Origin: Haliclona indistincta
Lineage: Eukaryota; Porifera; Demospongiae; Haplosclerida; Chalinidae
NCBI GenBank assembly: GCA_964017065.1
Contig: OZ024784.1
Coordinates: forward strand, 7,421,152 to 7,485,151
Direction: 5' to 3'
Length of the DNA stretch: 64,000 nt
The position numbers and the translations under genes were made by a program. Of this stretch, positions 34,651 to 44,475 are shown in pieces. The notes below the pieces were generated by a model. It saw only the letters and a list, made by a program, of their open reading frames with translations, had not been told where the DNA came from and did not search any database. Position 1 is the first letter of the stretch, and each line of letters starts with the position of its first letter.

Positions 34651-36161
34651 TTATCGGTTGTCCTCTAGTATAATGGTACCTGAAGGATAGCCTACCAACT
34701 GCACATAGAGAAACCGACATTCATACTTCCCACTGTCATTCTGAGAAGAGAGAGAGATAGTGCAGGGTATTATAATCAGTCAGCAAGTGGTGGAGGAGGT
34801 ACTAAAACTTGGAATTCTTCAAGAGCAATAGATGAAGAAAGTATACAACAAAAAATAATTGCTGTTTGTGTGCTATGGCAGGCCTAAAATCGCAAAACTA
34901 CTGGCCAAAAATGAAGTGGATGGACGATCATGATCATCAGCTTTCAACTTTGCTCTTGGCAACAATACGGAGGAGCTTTTTGCTTTGCTTTACCTGAAGT
35001 GATAAACTAGCTGTAAAGTGTATTAAATTGCCTACCGAATGCCAAATTCACGTACACATCCTCGCGTAGCTCGAAGACGAAGAGATATGTCACAAAAAGC
35101 CTAGTTCATCCCTCCAAATGGCTTTTCTTTACCTTGGAGACCAAACAGCTCTATATTTCCCTACAGAAGCTTATTTTGGCTACAAAATTGCAACACGAAA
35201 CGCAATACAAAATACGTTGATAACCACAAACAGCTGGCCACGTACTGCCCCAGTATGAAACTGATTGTGCAAACCTTTTTCAAGTCCATGAATACCTCTC
35301 CTTTTCTCTTGCTACCAGAAACATGAAACTTCATTCTCATGTAAGTAACACCATCCACTTCATACTCAAGGTGACTAGGTGAGATAAAAATTACCATTGT
35401 TAATGATCAAAGAGGATTACTTGATGTGTCTTCTACGATTTCTTCCGGACTTCTCACCGTGGCCTGATATGGGCTCTCCCAAAGTCATTTGTACCTATGT
35501 AAAAAGATTCTGAGAGGTTGTAACTAACTCATTGGCTAACCCTTTCGTCAGCCTTCACTCGTTTCAGTGCCATTGTAAAGATAGTAGAGGGACTATTTGA
35601 AGAGAAGAACTCACTGCCCACAAAATAGAACAGTAACCCCAATATAGCAAATCCACCTAAAATAACTAGTAAATAAGTGACGTCCTTGCCTGCTTCAATC
35701 GCTAAGAACAGATGGAAATAATAAGTTCTTAGTATTTATGGTAAGGTGGATAAAATACCTTTAGCCCCAACAGTAAGAGCCTTGGGTTCTCTGCTCTTAT
35801 CTAACACTTCCATCACCACAGACTCATGTCGTCTCTCTTGTTGCCTATCCTGTACCCTTTTCTCACTCATGCAAGCAGCAGAATGATTCAGCCCCCTCAA
35901 AGCACCAATACTCCACCATAATCGTCCATAGTCACTGGTGCCGACAACACATGTTCGGTGCCCACGTGTGGAACATAATTGCACGTGATTTCCTTTCAAC
36001 GCATAGAAATCGATGCTTCCAGTTTTTCTCAAGCACCTCACTACTACTGAAAGACCACTGAACGAGCTTCTTGTAATAAACAGTCGAGAGCCAGAGCTGA
36101 TCCACAAAGACATTGCTGCTCTGTCTAAAGAGGGCGGGGTGAATGCTAGCCCCGCCCTCAT
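34651..36161 (-). CDS. TIMM21: TIMM21, mitochondrial import subunit of TIM23
   Basis: Tim21 tethers the TIM23 complex to the outer membrane and to respiratory complexes. Exons 35759-36161, 35541-35701, 35421-35494, 35275-35374 and 34651-34740 give 275 residues. The N-terminus is Arg-rich and hydroxylated, suiting a mitochondrial presequence. Exon 2 carries a transmembrane helix followed by FYFVGSEFFSSNSPSTIF. The intermembrane-space fold includes a Gly-rich loop, and the protein closes with SGTIILEDNR, the family's C-terminal signature. Two ATGs compete: 36161 and 36113 (MSLWISSG); the second looks more like a presequence start. It starts 15 or 63 bases from ADAT1 on the other strand. Confidence 0.93.
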
Positions 36162-36176
36162 CTCTTACAATGGCAG
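36162..36176. promoter_or_regulatory. Ultra-short divergent spacer, TIMM21 / ADAT1
   Basis: Only 15 bases separate the outermost start codons. Nearby is an inverted pair of GGGCGGGG and CCCCGCCC (36133-36157) that could serve both directions as an Sp-type or hairpin element; it lies inside TIMM21 exon 1 if the upstream ATG is used. An upstream ATG at 36170 begins a 10-codon frame overlapping the ADAT1 start. Confidence 0.5.
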
Positions 36177-38400
36177 ATGGCCTTGATCGATCCGAGCCTT
36201 GATCTGTCAGTCGCCAGGCAGGTGACAAGATGTATATTACAGAAGTACAGTGTTCTTCCAAAGAAGGGTAAACCAAGACATGGCGAGTGGACTCTCGTGG
36301 CGGCTGTCATCTGCAGTATAGAGAACGGTAAGACACAACCACGTGCATTTCCATGTTTTTTTGGGCGTGGCTGTTACTATGTTGTATGTTGTAGTGGGTA
36401 TGTTGTATGTTGTATGTTGTATGTTCTATGTTGTAGTGGGTGCCCTGGTGGTTCAACTGGTAGAGTCCTGGGTTTATGACCCAGAGGACATTGGAGGACA
36501 CTGGTTCGAATCCCAGGGCAAGAGGAAAAAAGAACATCAAAAGTTCTCCAGCCCACCAGCCCAACCATCTGTAAAACGGGTACCTGGTCTTGTACTGGGG
36601 GAGCAAAGCACACCCAGCCCACCAGCCCAACCATCTGTAAAACGGGTACCTGGTCTTGTACTGGGGGAGCAAAGCACACCGACTGTGTCTCATTGTACCA
36701 CTAATGGTAGTGGTGGGACTACAGGGTGCCCACACCGGCAGTGGGAGGCATAGTTGGTACCTCCTGCGAGTTCCTTGCCCGGGCTCCAGGAGTGCTCATA
36801 GCACTGGCACATCGTACCTGCTTAGTGCACAGGTGCCCTGGCTTGTCCAGGAACGCGTGACCTGTAATAGGCAGCGAGAGGCTTTGCTTTTTTTTTTGCT
36901 TTTTTACTATGTTGTAGCAGATTTTCATGTAGTGTCTCTTGGAACTGGCTGCAAGTGTATTGGAAAAAGCAAGCTATCAAGTGATGGTGAGGTCTCGTCA
37001 TAAATCTGCCGCACATTGTAATTATGTCTACAGGATGGATTGTTAATGATAGTCATGCTGAAGTACTTGCTCGGAGAGGATTTATCAGGTGACCGATCCA
37101 GTGATCACTGATTGATGCGTATTTCTAGATATCTTATTCATCACTTGAAGTTAGCTGTACTTAGTGCCAGCCCAATAGTGGAGTGCAAACAAGATGGTGA
37201 TGAAGAGACGAGAGGTTCATTCTCTATCAAACCAGGTGTATCCTTTCATTTCTATACCAGCCAAGTTCCTTGTGAGCTAATAGTAATTATTTCAGTGTTC
37301 TAGTCACAGTATGTATCATTTCCTAGGTGGTGATGCTGCTATTTTTCCTCAGTCATCACAACTAACACTTAAAAGAGCACGGATACCAGTAGACGAAGAG
37401 GAATCTCAGCATGAAATGTCAAACAAGAGACTAAAGCTTGATGAAATGTCAGACACATGTAATGATGTTCATCGCACAGGAGCAAAGTGTGTTGAGGGAG
37501 GGAGACAAGACTCAAAGCTTGATGGCACAGATTATCATGTGGTAGGAGCATTAAGAACAAAACCTGGTCGCGGTGATCCTACCACTAGCCTTTCCTGCAG
37601 TGACAAGATGATGCGCTGGAATGTACTTGGTTGTCAAGGAGCACTACTAGCTAACTTTATCAAACCAGTATATTTTTCAGTAGTGGTAGTTGGTGGAACT
37701 GTTTTTGACTCGGCAGCTATTCAACGAGCATTGTGTGATAGAGCAAAACACTGTGAGCTCAGCAGTACTGCAGTGAGTGGTGGATACTGCTTGTGGAGAC
37801 CTAGAATAGTTCACTTGAGAGCTGACCAGGTGTTAGAGGTCAGTAAAGAGGTGCTGGAACAACTTTGTGATAGTCCTGGGAAGACCATTGCTCCTGGAGG
37901 TGCGCCATATCAAACATGTTGCAATTATGTGTATTAAAAAAATTATTCCTCAGCAATCAGTTGGTGTCGTGAACCACTATCCTGCGAGGTCATTGTACAG
38001 GGTATGAAGCAAGGAGCAAATACAAGACTCCCACCTACCGAAAGATTGAGGTATTCTTATCACCAATATAATCATGTCTCATGAGATACTGTAACACTAG
38101 TGTGTCAGTGTGCAAGAGGTCAATATTTAGGGAGTTCACTCAATTAGTTTCCATAGCCACAGAACACAAGAAACTTCCTTTGTCTCTATAGTAAGTCAGT
38201 ATCAAGAACCTTATCTTGAGGTTACCTCAAGTGAGTACATCCTGTCACCTATTGTTATCTCTAGTCTGCGCAATAACTTGGACACTTACTATTCATTCAA
38301 GCAAGCTGCCTCATGTTATCAAAGTGCCCGAAGAGACTTTCTACACTGTTTCCCAACCTGGGTCACCAATTCCCCAGCATACGAACACTTTAAATCATAG
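36177..38400 (+). CDS. ADAT1: ADAT1, tRNA-specific adenosine deaminase (A37)
   Basis: ADAT1 converts A37 of tRNA-Ala to inosine. Exons 36177-36327, 36921-36986, 37034-37088, 37129-37271, 37327-37899, 37954-38050, 38119-38190 and 38265-38400 give 430 residues. The deaminase site is complete: NDSHAEV supplies His and the proton-shuttle Glu; PCGD, assembled across the exon 4/5 splice, gives the first Cys; [19 protein letters not shown] gives the second zinc Cys. [15 protein letters not shown] and [10 protein letters not shown] are also family-typical. It is shorter than human ADAT1 (about 500), mainly in the linker. Intron 1 carries a SINE that ends immediately before exon 2. Confidence 0.95.
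36437..36906 (+). mobile_element. tRNA-derived SINE in ADAT1 intron 1
   Basis: The head (36440-36516) has box A TGGTTCAACTGG, box B GGTTCGAATCCC and matching ends GCCCTGG and CCAGGGC. A body follows with a tandem duplication of about 66 bases (36549-36614 and 36615-36680), ending in a T-rich tail near 36890-36905. The 11-base direct repeat CTATGTTGTAG flanks it at 36426-36436 and 36907-36917. It is a SINE, not a functional tRNA: the variable region is long and the T-stem pairs poorly. Confidence 0.88.
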
Positions 38401-38583
38401 ATTACTCTAAAATGATCTTCTGAAGTACAGCTATAAAATAATTATTTTTTTAAATCAAGAACAAGTATTGGTAGTATCTGTCAGTACAAGACTCAGTGGT
38501 AGACCGCAATTTAAGACAGAATAGTACAAAAATGAAAGACAGAAGAACAAAGAACAGACAAGAATTTAAAGAAGAGCCAATAA

Positions 38584-39818
38584 TCAGCATTCACATCCCA
38601 TGCTGTTTTCTCCGCTGTATGCCATGTACAGAAATCCATCATTATCACAGTGCTGGTCATATACATGTGACATTGAAGAGCTGAGAAAAGAAATTGTATT
38701 AAAGACGAATTATAATAATTATACAGGTGCTATCATCTGGTCATGTGCAGACTCTACATGTCACATGACATTGAGTCAGCACAACTCGACAGTATCAGTG
38801 AGATCATTAGATAAGGTCAATCTGGCTGCTGTTTTTAAACTAGTAAGATCAAACACACTACTATAAAGGATGGCCCCACTCATAGAGATGTTTTTGGTCA
38901 AAAATAAACAGTTTTTGAGGCTTTGCAACATTGAAACATTAGCATAACACATAACAATCGTATTTTATCATCACTGACTGTGTATATTGGTCATATCAAT
39001 GATAGACATGGTGATACCTCCTATGAACACTATTACAATCACCTGGTTGTGGGAGTAATGCCATCTACCATAAGATAAATGGATTCTGTTGCTCCTAGTT
39101 GTATCCTTTGGCGAAGAACATGCATGAATTGAGCAACTGTACATAAGATAACAATAGTTCTCAAATTTAACAATAGTAAGGAAATACAATAAGTAAACAA
39201 TAGTATTGCATAAACTGTATAGGACACGCAATAAGGATATCTAACAAGGATTGGATTCATGACCACTTGGAAGCCCATAACGAACTAAGTAGCTATTTTT
39301 ATTCCAACAAGTGTCTCCTGTATCATTTAGAGTCACCGAGAGTGGAAGCTAACTGACTCAGTAATAGTATTTTTACCACCAACAACAATGAACATTCTTA
39401 CTCAGTTGTAAGCAAACAAGCTACACATGTACAAGCTGGTATGCCCAGTTTTATCAACAAGTACACATCACACTCACCTGTGAGGTCGCCAGGTACTAAG
39501 TACTTCTTTCTGTCCAAATCAGCAATTCTGGCTCCCGTGACCTTTTCAACAATGACCTGCACAGGTGCATGCAATAGTGTACTTTGGCACTCCTTTCACA
39601 CCCCGAGACCTTTACTTTTGTTTTAACTAATGCAACTCACCGGTATACGATCAGGGTGCTTTTCTCGTATTTTGCCTGCTTCTGCTTGCCTGATGTCTAT
39701 GGAGAGAATCGAGTATAATTTATTATATAAATTATTATTAGTGACTGGTCGACCCATGCGCGCTCAAGCACTCACCATGTGGTTTTTCCTCCTTGTATTG
39801 CCACTTCATTTTCGACAT
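38584..39818 (-). CDS. GABARAPL2: ATG8-family protein, GABARAPL2-like copy A
   Basis: ATG8 proteins are conjugated to phosphatidylethanolamine and build autophagosomes. Exons 39776-39818, 39641-39696, 39478-39556, 39043-39136 and 38584-38680 give 122 residues. The start reads [14 protein letters not shown]; then [34 protein letters not shown] and [16 protein letters not shown]. The Gly needed for lipidation is present, followed by CEC that ATG4 would remove. The last intron donor (AG|GTGATT) leads to an exon 360 bases away; reading straight through gives a false stop. Exon sizes and phases match copy B (41686-42699), so they are tandem paralogues, this one more diverged. It is divergent from GAR1 with a 188-base spacer. 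Confidence 0.92.
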
Positions 39819-40006
39819 TGTCGCAGTAGTAGCTCTCTTTATCTGGCAAGAAGGTTAGTAAAATAGACCTCTGTTTGATCTCTTCCTACATACACGGGTT
39901 TATATAAACCATCAACTCCACTGGGAATACGAGATCGTCACACTGTCTATCATAACGTCATTGCACCGTGCACGACCGTTCATGAACGTATAGCGGAACC
40001 TCTCAC
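39819..40006. promoter_or_regulatory. Divergent promoter, ATG8 copy A / GAR1
   Basis: This 188-base spacer contains TATATAA at 39901-39907 and CGTCA-type motifs (39955-39960) close to the GAR1 start. Confidence 0.45.
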
Positions 40007-41092
40007 ATGGCGTCTTACCGAGGTAGAGGTGGTGGCAGAGGCGGTGGAAGAGGTTTCGGTGGAGGAGGGAGAGGATTTAGAGGTGGTGGACGAGGTGGAT
40101 TCAGAGGAGGGAGAGGTGGAGGCCGATTTCAGTATGATACAGGTCCTCCTGAATTTGTAGTAGGTGAGTACGATACAGCACGTGGTGATTTTATACTACT
40201 GCGAGTTTTAGAGATAGGGTCTTTTATTCATCCATGTGAAAATGACCTTGTCTGTCGTGGCACTAATGAAAAGATACCATACTTCAATGCTCCTTTGTAT
40301 CTGGAGAACAAGGCACAGATCGGTAAAGTGGATGACATTTTTGGAGCAATCAATGAATACGTATCCTTTGTTGAATGTTGCTAGACCTCAAGAGACTAAG
40401 TACTGTATTAAGTTCTAAGCACACCTACTTGATGTTGCCCATGCTGACAGATGCCTGTTGTATGGGGCAAGAATATGGTATTTGGCAGAAAATTAGAAAT
40501 GTTGTATAATACGTAGTTAGATACCAACTGCTCTAGATTTTCTAAAAGGTACTGCAATATTTTTGTTCTAATGAGCCTTTTATACTAATTCACTTGATAG
40601 CACCTTGATTATTAACAGATGTTTTCAGTAAAGCTGTCGTCTGATATGAAGGCATCGTCATTTAACAAAGACCAGAAGGTGCTATCAACGCTAGATGCAC
40701 TAAACAGTGTGTTATTTTTGAAAACCTCAGTTTTTTATAGACCCGATGAAGTTGCTTCCACTGCAAAGATTTCTTCCTAAACCAAAAGGTCCGTTTATTG
40801 TTTTATTGCCCATAGCAATTTCACCCATGTCTACAGGAGCAGGTGGAGTGATGAAGAGGGGCAGAGGAGGTGAGAGAGATGGCGAACAAGACTAGTAGTG
40901 CATGTGCTTTCTTTCATAGGACGTGGTGGATTTAGAGGAAGAGGTGGAGGTGGATTTAGAGGAAGGGGTGGAGGAGGGTTTAGGGGCAGAGGTGGTGGTG
41001 GGTTTAGAGGAGGTGAGGTCTGTGTGATGTCTGTCCATAGTTATTATTATTCACTATCAGGTCGCGGTTTCAGGCGAGGAGGCAGGTGGTAG
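40007..41092 (+). CDS. GAR1: GAR1, H/ACA snoRNP protein
   Basis: GAR1 is a core protein of H/ACA RNPs that guide rRNA pseudouridylation and form part of telomerase. Exons 40007-40163, 40212-40360, 40619-40678, 40731-40788, 40837-40869, 40920-41012 and 41061-41092 give 193 residues. An N-terminal RGG domain precedes the conserved core ([47 protein letters not shown]), followed by a second RGG domain (repeats of FRGRGGGG). The first intron (40164-40211) is only 48 bases, in phase and without a stop, so it could be retained to add 16 residues in front of the core. It lies between two ATG8 paralogues on the other strand. Confidence 0.96.
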
Positions 41093-41685
41093 ATTCATTA
41101 CTGTTGACGATACATTTCAATCAACCTCATGTACACTTACTGGATTTTGTATCAATGTTTTGAATGTTTTACTTTCAGTATTTCAATCATTCGAATTTTA
41201 GATAGGAAGTTATTTTACACGATCAGGTGATGGACTACATGTACGCTTCCAGAATTTGTATCAAAGCCGATACCGATTTGACTGATAAAGCACTGTATGA
41301 TTCATTTGTGAATTCCATCAGCATAGTATAATGTAGAACAAGAGAAAATACCCCAGAGAAGACCAACAGTAACCAATACTGGAACCATGTCAGCATAATC
41401 AGTCATAACAAGATTGTGAATAATTTTATTAATCAAGAGTGAGCAATAGTAATTGGAGAAAAGAAAGACTACACTTAACAACTAAAGAAAAATAACTAAA
41501 ATAATGTTAATAATAATAGACCAAAGAATTCAGCACTGGTACACACTGTATACAACTAGTACTAGTGCTTAGCACAGACTCACAGGCACATCATGTTACA
41601 CATGTACAAGTCATTACACACTTGGAAAATGCGTTTTTACGTCTTGTTCAATAACAGTCAAGAGAAGGAAAGAGAGAGGGCACTG

Positions 41686-42699
41686 TTATTGGCTGCCGAA
41701 TGTGTTTTCGCCACTGTAGGCAACATAGAGAAACCCGTCTTCGTCTTTGTGCTCAGAATAGATGGTCCCCATTGATGCACTACATGAAAGAAATATGTAA
41801 AGTGAACACCATGATTGGTCAATGAGCTTACCTGGTTGTAGGTAGAACTTTGTTGACAAACAGAAACATAGCTTTTTCACTTGGTAGACTAATTCTTCTT
41901 CGTATTATATACATGAACTGTGCCACTAGGGAAGAGGATGTGTTGTAAATACAACTTCAGTCATTGTAGCACACAATTTCATCATCCTACAAGCTATTAG
42001 ATAGTAATCTAACAAACCAAAATGACTGTACACTTATTACCAGGAGTGTATAAGGGGAAGAACTGCCGTATTCGCTATAGTAATATCAAAGTCTAAAGTC
42101 CGCCACTATGCGCTGTTGCTACTTGGAACTTGGGCCTTTCTTTGCATATTGTGACTCACTATTTCCTACCTATACATTCATCCATGCTCGTTATCTACGC
42201 TCCTGTTATTACCAAATTACTCTTTCAGTAGTACAACAAGACTAATGCCTTCAGACCAGCTATTAGTCAACACTAAACTATACCCACAATACCAGCTGAT
42301 GCTGCCAGTACTGGTATAATTATATACATGAATTTGTAAATTAGTGCCAAGAGTATTTGATTGGTTAGGTATGTACCACTTAGGTCTGCTGGAACAAGAA
42401 ACTTTTTCTTATCAATGTCAGGTATGGATGATTTTGGAACTTTCTCCACAATTACCTACAAGAGCAAAATGCATGAACACTAAAAGTATAATGTATCGAT
42501 CCGCTATAGAGTCACTGCCCATTAATATGTCTTTGCTTACAGGGATTCGATCTTGGTATTTTGCTCTGATTTTGGCAGATTCCGCACAACGTACGTCTGT
42601 GAAACAAGATGGATGAAGTTAGTTAACGCCTCGCATGCCTCATCTAGGTGACTAGATCGACCTACCGAATGTGTGGTTTTCCTTGAACTCCCACTTCAT
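41686..42699 (-). CDS. GABARAPL2: ATG8-family protein, GABARAPL2-like copy B
   Basis: Exons 42666-42699, 42541-42596, 42377-42455, 41832-41925 and 41686-41779 give 118 residues. The sequence is close to GATE-16/GABARAPL2: start [11 protein letters not shown], then [36 protein letters not shown] and [17 protein letters not shown]. Gly116 is followed by SQ, so ATG4 processing is needed. All hallmark residues are in place, so this copy is the likely main ATG8 of the pair. Intron positions equal those of copy A. It is divergent from DCAF10 with 236 bases between starts. Confidence 0.95.
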
Positions 42700-42935
42700 C
42701 TTGAAACGTCTTAGTACGGGTTGTTAGTCTCTGTGACACAGTGAACAGCGACTCCTGTTTTTGTTTAACTCGTTGCGTGGTGAGATCAGCAGAATGTCTT
42801 TTGGGAAGAACGCCACCGGACGAACTCGGGGACACTTGTCACATGACGTCCTTGTGCGGGACGTCAGCCAATGACATCATAATAACTTCTATTAATAGAG
42901 TAGACTAAATCTCAACATGCCCCGCCCTTTATAAC
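42700..42935. promoter_or_regulatory. Divergent promoter, ATG8 copy B / DCAF10
   Basis: This 236-base spacer contains two TGACGTCC/ATGACGTC-type CRE-like sites near 42843-42866. It is the only regulatory room for both genes. Confidence 0.45.
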
Positions 42936-44300
42936 ATGGAACCACAAAGAAACTCTGCCTTGTCGTTTTGCCAGCTTATATCCTCTCGTGGTAATTTCAG
43001 CGACAGTGTTTTCAAAGCTTCACTATGGCAGAAATTTCCCAAGTGTATTTATCCTTCTTTTTCAGCACTGAAATGTTCTCATCAACTGGACACTGTTCCA
43101 TCAGATTTCCCATATGGCTCTGTGTTCAATCTAGAGTTCTCTTCTGAGGGCAAACTGCTACTGGCAGCACGTGCTAATAAAGCAATAACTATTCATGATT
43201 CTCAATCTGGTAAACAGGTACATGCTATACCACAAGCTCATACTGATTGTGTCAATGTCATCACTTTTATTGATCCGTGGATGTTTGCCACCGGCTCAGA
43301 TGACCATAGTCTACGCCTATGGGATATCCGCAATCTAACCACACCCACAACAATTTTATGCAAGCACACAGGTTGGGTGAAAAATATTGAATATGATTCA
43401 AGAAACAATCTTCTCTTCAGTATTGCTTTTGAAGATGGAGTAAGGAAGTGGGATTTGAACGACCTTGCTAGTTATGCTGCTCGGGATGGCTTTGCATCTT
43501 ACGTCAAACCACCTGGAACTGGTGATAATTTAGTTCTTGGGTATCCTGATGCTGTTCGAATGCGTATTTCTTCTGATGACTCCAAAATGATAGTCACTTT
43601 GAGACGCAATCAGCTGTTTGTTGTGTCGGATTTTGATGGATCAACAATTGAAACAGCTGGTCATGCCATTCAGAAACTGCTGCAGCCAACATGCAAATCA
43701 AGCCAAACGAATGAAAGGTTACAGAAAGAGATTGCAACATTAGACAAAAACCGGCCATCCCTTCACATTATTTCGCCACCTCATCGAAACAAATATCGGT
43801 CAACTTTGTCAGCCACTTTTCATCCAGTGAGCAGTTCTATAGTTGCTCTGAGGGTCATGGATATTGAACACTCTGTTGTTGCACACGAACTAACGTTGCT
43901 GTATGATACAGCACATGATGATCACCCTCTTGATTATATCTATTCATTGGACAAAGTTCAGAATGGATTTTTAAAGTACTGTGATGAAAACTCTCCTGAT
44001 GAATCGTTGGATCTCATCAAAGAGTTCAACTTTAGTAAAGACGGGAGAATTCTAGCTTCTCCATTTGAACAAGGTGTACGATTGATGGCTGTCGATACTG
44101 CTTGTACATCAATGGATACTTTCTATGACAGACGATTTTCATCAAAAGAGAAAGAACTTGGCATTAAAGAATTTGATATGGTTGCTAATGTTAGCCCAGG
44201 TCATAGATCTGCTGTGTTGACTTGTCGAATGAGTGACGATTATTCCTTAGCTACTGGCTGCATGGACGGTGATGTGTTAGTCAGTCACCCGAAGTTATAG
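42936..44300 (+). CDS. DCAF10: DCAF10 (WDR32), CUL4-DDB1 substrate receptor
   Basis: DCAF proteins present substrates to CUL4-DDB1 ubiquitin ligase. A single exon encodes 454 residues. WD repeats are visible: SDDHSLRLWDIRNL, HTGWVKNIEYDSRNNLL, FEDGVRKWDLNDL, and near the end YSLATGCMDGDVLVSHPKL. The WDxR-type ending of blades (LWDIR) is the usual DDB1 contact. The long charged insert between blades 4 and 5 and the final blade order fit DCAF10 better than other WD proteins. It lacks introns. AATAAA lies at 44389 (poly(A) signal). The next gene on the same strand starts 175 bases on. Confidence 0.88.
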   Translation: MEPQRNSALSFCQLISSRGNFSDSVFKASLWQKFPKCIYPSFSALKCSHQLDTVPSDFPYGSVFNLEFSSEGKLLLAARANKAITIHDSQSGKQVHAIPQAHTDCVNVITFIDPWMFATGSDDHSLRLWDIRNLTTPTTILCKHTGWVKNIEYDSRNNLLFSIAFEDGVRKWDLNDLASYAARDGFASYVKPPGTGDNLVLGYPDAVRMRISSDDSKMIVTLRRNQLFVVSDFDGSTIETAGHAIQKLLQPTCKSSQTNERLQKEIATLDKNRPSLHIISPPHRNKYRSTLSATFHPVSSSIVALRVMDIEHSVVAHELTLLYDTAHDDHPLDYIYSLDKVQNGFLKYCDENSPDESLDLIKEFNFSKDGRILASPFEQGVRLMAVDTACTSMDTFYDRRFSSKEKELGIKEFDMVANVSPGHRSAVLTCRMSDDYSLATGCMDGDVLVSHPKL

Positions 44301-44475
44301 CAATAATAATCATTCTCTTGATTTTGAAAATGGCGGGGGGAATTATTATTCCGTGTAATTCTATTTATAAGTGACAACATGTTGGGAAAATAAAAATTGA
44401 ATTATGTGCAGCTAACTCGAGCTCGAGAATTACAGCATGTCGATATTGTGCTGTACTTAGCCAGAAATCAGAAAT

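Noticed and set aside
36440..36516. A functional tRNA gene
   Set aside because: Box A/B and acceptor ends are present, but it continues into a SINE body with tail and target duplication; T-stem pairing is poor.
39039..39278. Truncated ATG8 ending at PTTR
   Set aside because: The stop comes from reading through a splice donor; the real last exon with the lipidation Gly lies at 38584-38680.
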